Shown piece after piece: positions 45,582-55,559 of a stretch of DNA of 64,000 bases (its first letter is position 1; each line of letters opens with the position of its first letter). Position numbers and translations under genes: made by a program. This DNA comes from Blautia caecimuris (GTDB lineage: Bacteria > Bacillota > Clostridia > Lachnospirales > Lachnospiraceae), in contig NZ_JANJZT010000002.1 of assembly GCF_024622975.1 (NCBI RefSeq), positions 1-64,000 on the forward strand, in the 5' to 3' direction. The notes beneath the pieces were generated by a model, which had not been told where the DNA came from, made no database searches, and saw only the letters and a list, made by a program, of their open reading frames with translations.

Positions 45582-48149
45582 TTATTCCATCCTCAGCCTC
45601 TCAACAATGCTCTGTTTTTCCAGATTTCTGAAGCAGCAACAGGGAATCAGAACTGCAAAGATCAAAAGCAGAGGCGTGCAGATAAGTAAAGGCAGAAGGG
45701 TAAAACGGAAAGTAGTAAAACCGCCCTCCACCATAGCCCGGATCACAACTCCCACTGCAAAAGAGCTGAGAACATAAGACACGATCAGGGTGATCCCTGC
45801 ATAATAAAGCCCTTCATATACCAGCATCCTGCAGAGCTGCCGTTTTGTCATTCCCACACTCTGGATCATGGCAAACTCTCTTTTTCGTGATACAATGGCG
45901 GTTACCATAGAATTGATAAAATTCAAAATTCCAACAAGAGCAATAATGATACTAATGGCATTTCCCATTACAGCAGAAGAACGTGTCTCCTTCTCATACT
46001 GCTCTGCCATGGTCTGTCTTGATGTAACCGGAAGGCTGCTATCCACATTTTCTGTATACTCATCCAACCATTCCTGAGTCTGCTCCAGATGAGCGTCATC
46101 TACATTAACAAATAATCTGCGCAGTGTATTTTCCGGCCATAGACTGCGGAATGTATCTGAAGGCATAATAAAATGAAGCTCCATAGCATTCGGCGCGCCC
46201 ACTTCTGATGCGCCATTGTCTACAGGCATCAGAGGATACACCACTGCCATTACTGTATATTCCTTTCCTTCAAGAGTTATTTTACTTCCCACAGACGGCG
46301 CGGGAAGTACAGGCAATTTCTGCCCCGGGTCATTTGCCGGACCAACTGCAAGAACATAATCGCCTCCGGCAAAAGCAGCCCCGTCAAACTCTCCGTCCAT
46401 AAGATACTTTTCCTGAGTGATTCCATCCAGCGGGATCCCATCCAGTCCATATACAACTGCATTGGCCTCTCCGGTATCTACTGCTTTTCTGAACTGTTCC
46501 GGTCCTTCCGGATCATATTCAGACCAGTCTTTCAGCATATCTTCCGTATAAAAATCCTTCAGATTCTGAACTGTATCTTCATTCATTTCCCATATAAACT
46601 GATGAGAATACTGATGTCCTAAGGCCTCCACTCCTTCCATGGATTCCAGCTTTTCTGTCAGCTCACTGTTTAAGGTGGTTCCTTTTGGATCGTAGCCTCC
46701 TATATAATCTTCACTTGTAACCTCCTCCAGCTCAAAATCTGAAAGAGTCAGATCCGCCAGATACTTTTCCATGTCAAATGAAGCGCTTTTTGCATAAAAG
46801 CAGCTTAAAAGCACCAGTCCCAGACTGAGGGAACAGATTACTGTAACGGTACGTTTTTTATTTCTTCCAAGATTTGCCCAGGCCATGGCTTCCAGAGAAG
46901 TACTTCCTGTTCTGTGGCGTTTCTTCTTTTTGATTTTTCCATCTGCATCATTCATCCTCAGAGCTTCTACCGGGGAAACCCTGCTGGCCAGTCTTGCCGG
47001 GCGCATACAGGAAATCAGAACTGTCAGGCCTGCAAACACCGCGGAGCCTATAAAGATGACAGGATTTGCCGAGACGCTGCCGCCTCCCTCTACCATACCT
47101 GTAAGAACAGGAACAAGCACCATTCCAAGTCCCCAGCCTGCAATCAGCCCTGCAGGGATTCCTATGATACAAAGACGCTGGGCCTGTCCGTAGATCAGCT
47201 TTCTGATCTGACGGTTGGAGGAGCCAAGAGTTTTCAGCTTTCCATAAAACTGTACGTCAGCAGTAACACTGATCTGAAAAATATTATAAATAATCAGATA
47301 ACCAGCAATAAATACCAGGATCATTCCCAGATACATAGGAAGTGTCTCCTGGAGAGCCGTTGCTCCCATTTCCGGAGAATACGCAAGGTTTACACCGTAT
47401 TCCAGTTCCGTCATTCCGGTATCTGCAAGAATTCCATTCATGGTTTCTTCTATATGGCTGTCGCCATGCAGGGTGACCTGCGCCATATACTGTCCTAAAA
47501 CCTGTCCCTCCTGATTATAGTTTCCGCCTGTCATTTCATCTGCGTATTCCCGGCTGACCCATGCCATACTGGAATAACTGGAAGCGTTTCCTTCCCAGAA
47601 TCCACAGAGAGTAAATTCAGAGGAAATCACTTCCCCATCAGGAGCTGACAGATCTTTTCTCCACTCCAGAGTAACTTTTTCACCCAGCTGATGTTCCACT
47701 CCCAGCTTGTCTAAAGTAAGGGTATCCAGCGCAATCTCGTCCCTCTTCTGAGGCAGTCCGCCTTCTGACGGCATGGCAAAGGAATGTTTTGCATAGCTTT
47801 CATCAGCCCATCGGATTTCCGTCTGATGACCGGCAAGCTGTTTATTTTCTGCCAGCCCCAGAACAATACTCTGTCCCAGCTCTTTTACCTCTGAATGGGC
47901 CGCCAGACGTTCTGCCTGTTCCGGCGCGATTGTTTTAAAAGAAGTCTGTGCGTCATATCCGGTCTGGCGGAATGTCATTTCAATCAGGTTTTTGTTCATA
48001 CTCTGCGCAAGAGTAAATAAGGTAGTGAACATCATTGTAGTCATCAGGATTGCAAGAACTGCAACCAGATTTCTTCCCCTGTTTTTGCGGAAGGTTCTCT
48101 GATTCAGCACACGGATCCCGTCAAACCTTTTTTCTTTTCCTGCTTTCAT
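45582..48149 (-). CDS. ABC transporter permease, FtsX/MacB type
   Basis: The 855-residue protein has two FtsX-like permease halves. An N-terminal segment (RKNRGRNLVAVLAILMTTMMF) is followed by a large extracellular domain, then three helices, then a second extracellular domain and the last three helices (residues 740-850). This layout fits transporters that export or resist peptide antibiotics, BceB-like ones having a single large loop and MacB-like ones a periplasmic domain. Together with the ATPase upstream (16 bases away) it forms a full transporter. The substrate is unknown. Confidence 0.85.
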   Translation of the reverse strand: MKAGKEKRFDGIRVLNQRTFRKNRGRNLVAVLAILMTTMMFTTLFTLAQSMNKNLIEMTFRQTGYDAQTSFKTIAPEQAERLAAHSEVKELGQSIVLGLAENKQLAGHQTEIRWADESYAKHSFAMPSEGGLPQKRDEIALDTLTLDKLGVEHQLGEKVTLEWRKDLSAPDGEVISSEFTLCGFWEGNASSYSSMAWVSREYADEMTGGNYNQEGQVLGQYMAQVTLHGDSHIEETMNGILADTGMTELEYGVNLAYSPEMGATALQETLPMYLGMILVFIAGYLIIYNIFQISVTADVQFYGKLKTLGSSNRQIRKLIYGQAQRLCIIGIPAGLIAGWGLGMVLVPVLTGMVEGGGSVSANPVIFIGSAVFAGLTVLISCMRPARLASRVSPVEALRMNDADGKIKKKKRHRTGSTSLEAMAWANLGRNKKRTVTVICSLSLGLVLLSCFYAKSASFDMEKYLADLTLSDFELEEVTSEDYIGGYDPKGTTLNSELTEKLESMEGVEALGHQYSHQFIWEMNEDTVQNLKDFYTEDMLKDWSEYDPEGPEQFRKAVDTGEANAVVYGLDGIPLDGITQEKYLMDGEFDGAAFAGGDYVLAVGPANDPGQKLPVLPAPSVGSKITLEGKEYTVMAVVYPLMPVDNGASEVGAPNAMELHFIMPSDTFRSLWPENTLRRLFVNVDDAHLEQTQEWLDEYTENVDSSLPVTSRQTMAEQYEKETRSSAVMGNAISIIIALVGILNFINSMVTAIVSRKREFAMIQSVGMTKRQLCRMLVYEGLYYAGITLIVSYVLSSFAVGVVIRAMVEGGFTTFRFTLLPLLICTPLLLIFAVLIPCCCFRNLEKQSIVERLRME

Positions 48150-48164
48150 CCTCTCATCCCCTCC

Positions 48165-48836
48165 TTAATCGGCTGCAATGCGTCCGTCTTCAATACGGAT
48201 CACACGGTCAGCCATCTGCGCAATTTCAGGGTTGTGAGTGATCATAACAATCGTCTGATGAAACTCTCTTGCTGTCATTTTCAAAAGACCAACCACGTCG
48301 TCGCTGGTATGAGAATCCAGATTTCCTGTAGGCTCATCTGCCAGAATGATCGACGGCTTTCCTGCCAGAGCTCGGGCAATGGCCACTCTCTGCTGCTGTC
48401 CACCTGACAGGTTATTTGGAAGGCTGTCCAGTTTCTTTTCCAGTCCCAGCAGTTTTACGATCTCCATAATAAATCTTCTGTCCGGCTTCTGCCTGTCAAG
48501 AGAGATGGGAAACACAATATTTTCCCATACACTGAGCACCGGGATCAGATTATAATTCTGAAAAATAAATCCGATCTGTTTTCTGCGAAAAACTGCTGCC
48601 TCCTCACTTTTCAGCGCGGACAGCTCTGTATTTCCCACAAAAATCTTTCCGGCTGTAGGTGTGTCAAGGCCTCCCAGCATATGAAGAAGGGTTGATTTTC
48701 CGGAACCGCTGGTTCCGATGATCGCAGTAAATTCCCCCTTTTCAATATCCAGATCCACTCCGTCCAGAGCCCGGACCTGCGCTTCGCCTTTTCCATAATA
48801 TTTTTTCAGCCCTCTGGCTTTTAAAACTGTACTCAT
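48165..48836 (-). CDS. ABC transporter ATP-binding protein (partner of the large permease)
   Basis: At 223 residues it has Walker [17 protein letters not shown], the signature [15 protein letters not shown] and Walker [13 protein letters not shown], all intact. The start ATG ([15 protein letters not shown]) has CAGGAGGAGAGACAT; the frame extends 31 codons up but without a ribosome site. It is one of two close paralogues here, both of the MacB/LolD class with a KKYYGKG start. It pairs with the 855-residue permease. Confidence 0.93.
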   Translation of the reverse strand: MSTVLKARGLKKYYGKGEAQVRALDGVDLDIEKGEFTAIIGTSGSGKSTLLHMLGGLDTPTAGKIFVGNTELSALKSEEAAVFRRKQIGFIFQNYNLIPVLSVWENIVFPISLDRQKPDRRFIMEIVKLLGLEKKLDSLPNNLSGGQQQRVAIARALAGKPSIILADEPTGNLDSHTSDDVVGLLKMTAREFHQTIVMITHNPEIAQMADRVIRIEDGRIAAD

Positions 48837-48885
48837 ATGTCTCTCCTCCTGTAATTCTCTGCGGAAGTGTTTTCTCCCTCTCAAG

Positions 48886-48947
48886 TAATTACAGTTTATC
48901 AGAGGAATGTCAAAACAAAGGTACAGCAAAGGTACATTTTTGTAACA
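48886..48947 (-). promoter_or_regulatory. Promoter with 11-bp direct repeats for the second ABC transporter
   Basis: TTGACA (48913-48908), a 16-base spacer and TAATTA (48891-48886) precede the ATPase gene. Directly upstream lie TGTACCTTTG at 48936-48927 and 48925-48916, one helical turn (11 bases) apart, with a degenerate third copy TGTTAC further up. OmpR-type response regulators bind such tandem repeats; the regulator encoded at 53.2-53.9 kb is the natural candidate. Confidence 0.65.
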
Positions 48948-48957
48948 TTAGAATTTT

Positions 48958-50274
48958 TTATTCCCGGATCCCCATTCTGTCATGGATCGTTCCTTTTCTC
49001 ACTGCCGCAAGTCCCAGAAGAGGAATCAGAACAGACATCAGCACCAGAATCATTGCGGCAATCCATAAAGGAAGCAGAGAATAACGGTAAACCATACACC
49101 AGGAGCCCATCTGAGAAAACCAGACCGGAACCCCCGGCCAGGTAATCAGAAATACAGAAGGGATCAATATCAGAAGTAGGACGCCTCCCTGCAGAAGTCC
49201 CTCCGTGATCAGGAGTTTTTTCAGCTGCCCCACTGTCATACCCAGGCTTTCGTACACTGCAAACTCCCTTTTTTCTACAATGATCTTTGTGAGAAGAATG
49301 TTTCCATAATTGATCAGTCCGGCTGCAAGGATCACTGTTCCTATGATAAAAAAGGCCAGAACCTCATTAAGCCTTGCCGTATAAAAATTTTCCCGGTATT
49401 CCCCTTTAGAACGGAAACCGATTCCCGTATTCACACTTTCCTGATACTGACTGAGAAAGGCTTCAAAGCTTTTTTCTTTTCCCTCTTTTATATTTACAGT
49501 AGCCTGCCGGTATGCCTGTCCGGGAAACATCTGATCAAAGGTTTCCAGAGGCACACAGTAAATCAGGTTAAATTCTGCGTCCGGGCTGTTTGCTCCGCAG
49601 AAAAAATTACTGGCCACCTGGGCTACTGTCATAATCTCAAGATTCTTTCCTGCGATCTCCACCTGAGCCCCTGCCGGAAGGGAAGCAAGCTCTGTATCTA
49701 CCGCTCCTGCCGTCAGCGCATAATCTCCGCTTAAAAACTTTTCCTGGTCAAATTCTCCCTGGACTATCGGCTGATCATGAAGAATATAATCAAGAAACGC
49801 CCCTTCTGTCCCCACAACAATGGCTGTATATTTTCCTGTTTTTTCCAGACGTTCCAGGCCATTTATCCATCCCTTCTGATTTGCCATCATCTCTTTTCGG
49901 CTGATACCCTCTTCCGTTTTTTTATTATAAAATTCAACCAGATATTCCCGGAGCTCCGGAGAAGCTGTAAGCTCTGTTTCATGTGTTTTCATAACACTGA
50001 TATCCGTCACCTCAGCCTGTTCTTTTATTTTTTCAACAGTACGCTCTGTAAGGTTCTGATTCTTTTCATTGTAACGTTGTACAGAAATCTGAGCCGATCC
50101 GTCAAACAGAATATAATCCCAAGGCGAATACGCAGACAGGTAAATATCCTCATCATAACTGATATACTGTACCCAGGCAGTACATAGAATCAGAAGGGCC
50201 GGAAACAGAGGCGCTGCCACAAAGACCATATGCCTCCAGTCCTTTTTCAGAAAACGAAGAGCCAGTTTAAACAA
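48958..50274 (-). CDS. ABC transporter permease, FtsX-like
   Basis: The 438-residue protein has one TM helix at the start (HMVFVAAPLFPALLILC), a long extracellular domain and three C-terminal helices. It is half the size of the 855-residue permease and works together with the next gene as a split pair. The TTG at 50274 is taken as start because GGAAAGG is 5 bases before it; the GTG six bases up abuts that site. It overlaps the stop of the upstream permease. Confidence 0.82.
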   Translation of the reverse strand: MFKLALRFLKKDWRHMVFVAAPLFPALLILCTAWVQYISYDEDIYLSAYSPWDYILFDGSAQISVQRYNEKNQNLTERTVEKIKEQAEVTDISVMKTHETELTASPELREYLVEFYNKKTEEGISRKEMMANQKGWINGLERLEKTGKYTAIVVGTEGAFLDYILHDQPIVQGEFDQEKFLSGDYALTAGAVDTELASLPAGAQVEIAGKNLEIMTVAQVASNFFCGANSPDAEFNLIYCVPLETFDQMFPGQAYRQATVNIKEGKEKSFEAFLSQYQESVNTGIGFRSKGEYRENFYTARLNEVLAFFIIGTVILAAGLINYGNILLTKIIVEKREFAVYESLGMTVGQLKKLLITEGLLQGGVLLLILIPSVFLITWPGVPVWFSQMGSWCMVYRYSLLPLWIAAMILVLMSVLIPLLGLAAVRKGTIHDRMGIRE

Positions 50275-51499
50275 TGTCACCTTTCCAGCCCCCCTTCTTT
50301 CCTGAACGCCTTTTCATTGTTTTCCCAAAATATGCCGCATCTGCCGGAAGCATCCCGTTAATACGAAAGCTAAAAGAAAAATAGGCAAGGCCTGATGTTG
50401 CCGCTGTGCAAAGGGCAGCCAGAATAAACGGACCTGCGCTCAAAAAATATAACGCCGGATTTTCTTCCATTCCCTCTATCATTCTGGAAGTGACCAGATA
50501 ATGTATGCCAAAGCCAATCATCCAGCCGGGAATCATTGACAGAACAGTTACTGCCCATGCCTGCTCAAAAAAGCACTTCCTGATCTGCCGAGGCGTCATT
50601 CCAAGCATCTTCAGTCCTGCATATGACTGCAGTTCCTCAGGAAGCGATACTCGAAGAATATTGTACAGCAGTAAAAACCCGCAGATCAGAACCAGAAACA
50701 CAGATGGATAATACTGTGCGCTTTTTATTCGCGCATACATCCTGTTCATCTGATCATAGGATGAGTTTACAGAAAAAGGGATTTCACCGGCTCCCTGTGC
50801 AGTCAGGATTGTCTGCGCCTGCTGTTCCAGATTTTCCGGCTGATAAAGTGTCACGCCCACAGTCCTGTTTTCTGTCTTTTTATTCTGAAATCCCGGACAA
50901 AGCTTTTCCGCCCGTTCCTCTGTGATCCACGCGCAAGCCTCGGCGAAATTCGCTGAGCTTTCCCACCAGCCGCTGAGAACAAAATCAGAGATATGCGTAG
51001 TTCCTTCCCTGTCCATCCACTGAAGAGAAACCGGGGTTCCCTGTTCTCTGGGAATTCCCAGGGAGTCCATGGTGTATACATCCAAAGCGATCTCCTCCGG
51101 GCCTGACGGCATTCTTCCCTTTTCCGGAACAGAGCTTACACTTTTGGCATATGCTTCGTCTGCCGGAGCAAGAATTACAGAACGGTAGCCGAGCATTTCG
51201 TCTGTGAGAGTCCCGATTTCCGAAACAGACACCGTACTTTTTACTGCCGGATTCTCTTTTACCGACTCTGCCTGCTGCTCTGTCATCCCTTTATAAATAA
51301 TGTGGCTGGAAGATCCATAATTGTATTCAAATTTCAGAAGATAAGCCCCTTCTATGGCATTTCCCAGAAGGAACAGAAAGGTATACATTCCTGCAACAAG
51401 AGCCGCGGAAAAAACAAGAAGAAATGACTTTATTTTTCTCCGTTTCATTTCTCTGTAAACAAGAGTACGGCAGATCTTCAGATTAAAATTGAGCAGCAT
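50267..51499 (-). CDS. ABC transporter permease, FtsX-like (second of split pair)
   Basis: At 410 residues it has an N-terminal TM (FLLVFSAALVAGMYTFLFLLG), a loop domain and three C-terminal helices. The start ATG ([13 protein letters not shown]) is preceded by AGGAGGAAACAC and lies inside the end of the ATPase gene, overlapping 17 bases. The frame continues up without a ribosome site. With its neighbour it should form the membrane part of a Bce-like detoxification pump. Confidence 0.83.
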   Translation of the reverse strand: MLLNFNLKICRTLVYREMKRRKIKSFLLVFSAALVAGMYTFLFLLGNAIEGAYLLKFEYNYGSSSHIIYKGMTEQQAESVKENPAVKSTVSVSEIGTLTDEMLGYRSVILAPADEAYAKSVSSVPEKGRMPSGPEEIALDVYTMDSLGIPREQGTPVSLQWMDREGTTHISDFVLSGWWESSANFAEACAWITEERAEKLCPGFQNKKTENRTVGVTLYQPENLEQQAQTILTAQGAGEIPFSVNSSYDQMNRMYARIKSAQYYPSVFLVLICGFLLLYNILRVSLPEELQSYAGLKMLGMTPRQIRKCFFEQAWAVTVLSMIPGWMIGFGIHYLVTSRMIEGMEENPALYFLSAGPFILAALCTAATSGLAYFSFSFRINGMLPADAAYFGKTMKRRSGKKGGWKGDIV

Positions 51500-52175
51500 G
51501 TGTTTCCTCCTGTCCGAAGATACGTCCATCCTCAATTCGTATTACACGGTCTGCCATCTGAGCAATTTCCAGATTATGCGTGATCATCACCAGGGTCTGA
51601 TGATATGTCTCTACTGACATTTTCAAAAATCCCATAACATTCTGGCTGTTTTTTGAGTCCAGGTTTCCTGTAGGCTCGTCTGCCAAGATAATGGCAGGAC
51701 GTGAGATAAGGGCTCTTGCAACAGCAACTCTCTGCTGTCCGCCTCCGGAAAGCTGATCCGGCCAGGCATCCAGCCTGTCTTCCAGTCCCAGTATTTCCGT
51801 GATCTCCCGGAAAAGCATCTTATCCTGAGAAGCGCCATCCAGACTTAAAGGAAACAGAATATTCTCTCTGACAGTCAGTGCAGACACCAGGTTAAAATTC
51901 TGGTGGATAAATCCCACCTTTCTTCTCCTGAATACTGCCAGTTCCTTTTCCTTCATTCCCCGAAGACTGATGCCGTCCACGATCACCTCTCCCTCATCCG
52001 GAACATCCATTCCGCCTATCATATTCAAAAGTGTTGTTTTTCCGGAACCGCTGGCGCCAATGACTGCTGTGAATTTCCCTTTTTCAATGGAAAGATCGAT
52101 CCCGTCAAGAGCCCGCACCTGCTTTTCCCCTTTTCCGTAATATTTTTTCAGATGATGTACTGTTACGATGTCCAT
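51483..52175 (-). CDS. ABC transporter ATP-binding protein with LSGGG signature
   Basis: The 230-residue protein has Walker [17 protein letters not shown] and Walker [13 protein letters not shown], but its signature reads [15 protein letters not shown], with Gly for the usual Gln in LSGGQ. It is 13 bases after the sensor kinase, so regulator, kinase and transporter form one operon. It shares about the same length and start as the ATPase at 48.2-48.8 kb, a probable ancient duplicate. Confidence 0.93.
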   Translation of the reverse strand: MDIVTVHHLKKYYGKGEKQVRALDGIDLSIEKGKFTAVIGASGSGKTTLLNMIGGMDVPDEGEVIVDGISLRGMKEKELAVFRRRKVGFIHQNFNLVSALTVRENILFPLSLDGASQDKMLFREITEILGLEDRLDAWPDQLSGGGQQRVAVARALISRPAIILADEPTGNLDSKNSQNVMGFLKMSVETYHQTLVMITHNLEIAQMADRVIRIEDGRIFGQEETHAAQF

Positions 52176-52188
52176 AAAAATAGTCCTC

Positions 52189-53211
52189 TCAGCTTAATAA
52201 ATATACGGAGAAAGCCGTACCCTTCCCCTTTTGTGATTTTACACTGATATATCCTTTCTGCTTATTAATGATTCCGTTTGCCAGATAAAGTCCAAGTCCT
52301 ACGCCTTCCTTATCTGCCGCCTCTTCTTCCCGGAAGAACCTCTGGAACACGTCATGGTAATGACTTTCATCAATCCCAATTCCCGTATCAGAAACCGTAA
52401 GCTTTGTATAAAACTGCCACGGTTCTACCGTCACCTGTACGGTTCCGCCATCAGGCGTGTACTTTACCGCATTGTCCAGAAGATTACCCACTGCCTCTGC
52501 AGTCCACTTTGGATCATGAAGGGCAGTCAGTTCTTCATGGCATTGTACCTCAAGAGAAATATGTTTTCTTTCTGCTGCCGCCCATACTCCGCTCATTGCC
52601 CTGGCAATGGTTTCGCTTAAAGGCGCTTCTTTCATATGAAGTACAAAGGTTCCTGTTTCCAGACGCGACATTTTAATCAGAGACTGCATCAGAAAATCCA
52701 GCTTATTGATCTGTCCTTCCAGAGTTGACAGAAATTCCTCCCGTTTTTCCTCTGACAGAGCGTGCTTTTTCAGGATTCCGGTAAACATTTTAATATTTGC
52801 AACAGGTGTTTTTACCTGGTGGGAAATATCACTGACAAGCTCCTGAATAGTTTCTTTATCCCTGCGGTTCTGAAGCCCTTCCTCCTTCATCATGTCGCAG
52901 TACTGCATCAGCTTTCCCTGAACTCTGGCAGACAAAGAATCCTCGTATGGAAAATAATTTTCCGGTTCCCGTCCTGCCATCAGGGCATCCAACATTTCAC
53001 AGATATCATCTGCAAACAAAGCCACCTGCCTGTGATGAAACCGTACCCAGAAAAAGGATGCGCCGCTGATTCCTGCTGTACATGCAAGGACGGCCAGTCT
53101 GACTTGCCTTTCTGGAACCTTTTCTCTGAGTATCCAGTGCAAAACAGCAAAAAAAAGTGCAGCCAGGAGAAGCACTCCCACCCGCACTGCAGTGATCTTT
53201 TTTTCTTTCAT
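52189..53211 (-). CDS. sensor histidine kinase with minimal extracellular loop
   Basis: The 340-residue kinase has two N-terminal TM helices separated by only about ten residues (REKVPERQVR), so it cannot bind ligand by a large outside domain. Such intramembrane-sensing kinases work with an ABC transporter as sensor (BceS type). The cytoplasmic part has the H-box DISHQVKTPVANIK (His near 137), the N-box NLLDNAVKYTPDGG and the G-boxes DTGIGI and GVGLGLYLANG. The ATG overlaps the regulator stop (ATGA) and follows AGGAGGGGCGCA. Confidence 0.93.
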   Translation of the reverse strand: MKEKKITAVRVGVLLLAALFFAVLHWILREKVPERQVRLAVLACTAGISGASFFWVRFHHRQVALFADDICEMLDALMAGREPENYFPYEDSLSARVQGKLMQYCDMMKEEGLQNRRDKETIQELVSDISHQVKTPVANIKMFTGILKKHALSEEKREEFLSTLEGQINKLDFLMQSLIKMSRLETGTFVLHMKEAPLSETIARAMSGVWAAAERKHISLEVQCHEELTALHDPKWTAEAVGNLLDNAVKYTPDGGTVQVTVEPWQFYTKLTVSDTGIGIDESHYHDVFQRFFREEEAADKEGVGLGLYLANGIINKQKGYISVKSQKGKGTAFSVYLLS

Positions 53212-53906
53212 TGCGCCCCTCCTGTCCATATATATCCCATACCGCGCACAGTTTTTATATAAGTATGAGCTTCATCCTCAATTTTTCCCCGAAGACGGTT
53301 CATGGTCACAGTCAGAGTATGATCGTCAATGAAATTTCCTCCTGCATCCCAGAGCTGTTCCAGGAGGTTTTTTCGTGGCAGAATGTTCCCCGCGTTTTCT
53401 GTCAGAACCTTCAAAAGCTTATATTCATTTGGTGTAACAGGCAGCCGTTCCTTTCCCCTGACTGCAGTCAGCGTCTTAAAGTCAAGAAGAAGGAAGCCGT
53501 CGCTCCACTGATTTTTATCTGTGTTCTGTTCCTTCTTCCCCCTGCGGAGCGCAACTTCGACTCTCCGAAGAAGAATGTTCATATTAAAAGGCTTTGTCAC
53601 ATAATCCTCTGCCCCCAGATCAAATCCGTTCAGCACATCTTCCTCCAGATCATTTGCTGTCAGAAAGATCACCGGAAGCTGCGGCTTCTTATTTTTGATC
53701 TCCCTGCACAATTCAAATCCATTTCCGTCCGGCAGATTTACATCAAGAAGCACAAGAGCAAATTCTTCATTTTCCAAAAGCTGGACTGCCTTTCTGACTG
53801 TATATGCCGCTACAGTCAGATAGCCGCCGGCATCCAGCTCAAAGCACAGGCCTGCGCTTAATGCAAGGTCATCCTCCACTACAAGTATTTTCATTTTTCT
53901 GTCCAT
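53208..53906 (-). CDS. OmpR/PhoB-type response regulator
   Basis: The 232 residues have a receiver domain with LVVEDDLALSAGL, the phospho-Asp in LVLLDVNLPDGNG (about 54) and the Lys in EDYVTKPF (about 103), then a winged-helix output domain (LLEQLWDAGGNF, TVTMNRLRGKIED). It heads the operon with kinase and transporter. It is the probable activator of both transporter units. Confidence 0.95.
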   Translation of the reverse strand: MDRKMKILVVEDDLALSAGLCFELDAGGYLTVAAYTVRKAVQLLENEEFALVLLDVNLPDGNGFELCREIKNKKPQLPVIFLTANDLEEDVLNGFDLGAEDYVTKPFNMNILLRRVEVALRRGKKEQNTDKNQWSDGFLLLDFKTLTAVRGKERLPVTPNEYKLLKVLTENAGNILPRKNLLEQLWDAGGNFIDDHTLTVTMNRLRGKIEDEAHTYIKTVRGMGYIWTGGAQ

Positions 53907-54024
53907 TCCTTTTTCTTTTTAATATCTGTTTATCAAATTTTATGTCCGTCCGTTATTTACATCAAACCGGAAACAAAGCCTTACCCGGCAGATATAAAGC
54001 CTGCCAGATCCAGCTTATTTTTTG

Positions 54025-54783
54025 TCAGACAAACAAAAGCACTCTCACAAGTCCCAGTATCAAAAGATGTACCGGATAAAACCAGTAAAAAAACCACTTG
54101 GAAAAATTCCTGTGTGTTTCTGCCCTTTTGCCGTTATAAAACCGCAGGATACAGATACCTGCCGCAGCCGGTCCTGCCATACTCAGAATCGTACAGAGTA
54201 TATTAATGTCCATAGAAAATCTTCCAAAGCCGCCCAGGAAGTTGAATGCCCCGAATACCAGAGTTCCTGTCAGGAACGCCCTTTTAAGCTTTCTGTGATC
54301 CCTGCCTGCATTCACAAAAAGAATGGTAAACGCAGGCGCAAGAACTGCCCAGTCACAGAACAGAGACAGAAGAATCAGCCCTGCCAGAGCAAGATTTCTG
54401 CTTAGAGGATTGATGATCTCTCTCATGGCTTTTATGATCAGAAAACATAAAAACAGCGTAAACAGCATATCCATTCCCGCAAAGCCTATGATTCCTTCCC
54501 CTGTCATGGCCAGGCAATAGGGAAGCTCCGAGATCACAGCAAACAAAAGCAGTCTCTGTCCATATTTTTTCGGAGATCTGGTATAAGTCATTCCCTCCAC
54601 CAGGAAATAACACATCACAGGAGCGGTAAAATACCCCACAGCTGTTAATATCTCAGCCAATACAGTTCCCGGTTCCAGAAAAATAAAGGAAACATGGTTC
54701 AAAAGCATGGTGATCATGGCAATATATTTAATCGTGTCCCGGTTCATTCCTCTTTTTTCTGTAAGATTTCTGCTGTCCGTCAT
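54025..54783 (-). CDS. TraX-family membrane protein (acyltransferase-like)
   Basis: At 252 residues with eight or so TM segments it resembles TraX-family proteins, first known for F-pilin N-acetylation but common as chromosomal membrane proteins in Clostridia. RDTIKYIAMITMLLNHVSF is the family start, with the conserved NH in the first helix. No pilus genes are near. The ATG overlaps the EFR1 stop (ATGA). The role in this organism is unknown. Confidence 0.82.
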   Translation of the reverse strand: MTDSRNLTEKRGMNRDTIKYIAMITMLLNHVSFIFLEPGTVLAEILTAVGYFTAPVMCYFLVEGMTYTRSPKKYGQRLLLFAVISELPYCLAMTGEGIIGFAGMDMLFTLFLCFLIIKAMREIINPLSRNLALAGLILLSLFCDWAVLAPAFTILFVNAGRDHRKLKRAFLTGTLVFGAFNFLGGFGRFSMDINILCTILSMAGPAAAGICILRFYNGKRAETHRNFSKWFFYWFYPVHLLILGLVRVLLFV

Positions 54784-55559
54784 TCAGCTTCCCCCAGAAA
54801 CAGCTCATTTTCTTTTCTTGTTTCAAACAGCTTTGCCATTTTCTTTTCTGCTGCAAAAAGAACCACTTTATTCAGGCTGCGTGCATGTTTCGGACAGACC
54901 GCAATACATCGCATACAGGAGATACATTTCTCTTCATCCACCTTCTTTACATTATTCAGGTCAATAGCGCCCACCGGACAGAGCGCCGCGCACCGTCCGC
55001 AGGAATTGCATGCTTTTCCCGGCTTCGGAATAAAAGGAATCGTCCCCAGCTCTTTGTAAGGATGATTTCCCGGAACACTGAGCTCTCCTGTTTTTTCCTG
55101 ATGTTCCAGATATTCTCTGACCCTTTTTCCAAACTCCCGGAGTTCTTTCTGATCTGTTTCATCCGGTCTTCCCGCTGCAAATTTATGCATAATGGAATGT
55201 TCTGCAATGGCTGCCACTGCCGCTGCCGGGACAAATCCTGCCTTATCAGCCACATCTTTTAATTCAATCAGCGTGTCCTCATACGCCCTGTTTCCGTAAA
55301 CGCATACCAGAACCGCCCGGGCCTGATTTCCTTTCATCATTCCAAGCCTTTTTGCAGCCTCCTGAGGAACTCTTCCCCCAAAAGAAGGAACTGCAATAAA
55401 ACAGATATCCCCGCTTTTAAATACATGTCTGCTGTAATCTTCCTTTTCCGGCAAAAGACTTATCCTTCTTTTTTCGCCGTCCATTGCTTCCGTCAGAAGT
55501 TCTGTTACTTTATCGGTTCCCCCTGTGGGGCTGAATGTGATCTCATACACTGCCATCAT
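54780..55559 (-). CDS. EFR1-type ferredoxin with flavodoxin-like domain
   Basis: The 259-residue protein begins with a flavodoxin-like fold (YEITFSPTGGTDKVTELL, the FMN phosphate loop) and ends with two [4Fe-4S] ferredoxin clusters: CNSCGRCAALCP and CISCMRCIAVCP (about 190-230). It should be a two-electron carrier of anaerobes. Start has GGAGGACACC. It is coupled to the TraX-like gene. Confidence 0.88.
   Translation of the reverse strand: MMAVYEITFSPTGGTDKVTELLTEAMDGEKRRISLLPEKEDYSRHVFKSGDICFIAVPSFGGRVPQEAAKRLGMMKGNQARAVLVCVYGNRAYEDTLIELKDVADKAGFVPAAAVAAIAEHSIMHKFAAGRPDETDQKELREFGKRVREYLEHQEKTGELSVPGNHPYKELGTIPFIPKPGKACNSCGRCAALCPVGAIDLNNVKKVDEEKCISCMRCIAVCPKHARSLNKVVLFAAEKKMAKLFETRKENELFLGEAE

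Noticed and set aside
53930-54020. Possible terminator after the TraX gene
   Set aside because: Several short GC stems but no T-run on the coding strand; left unlisted.
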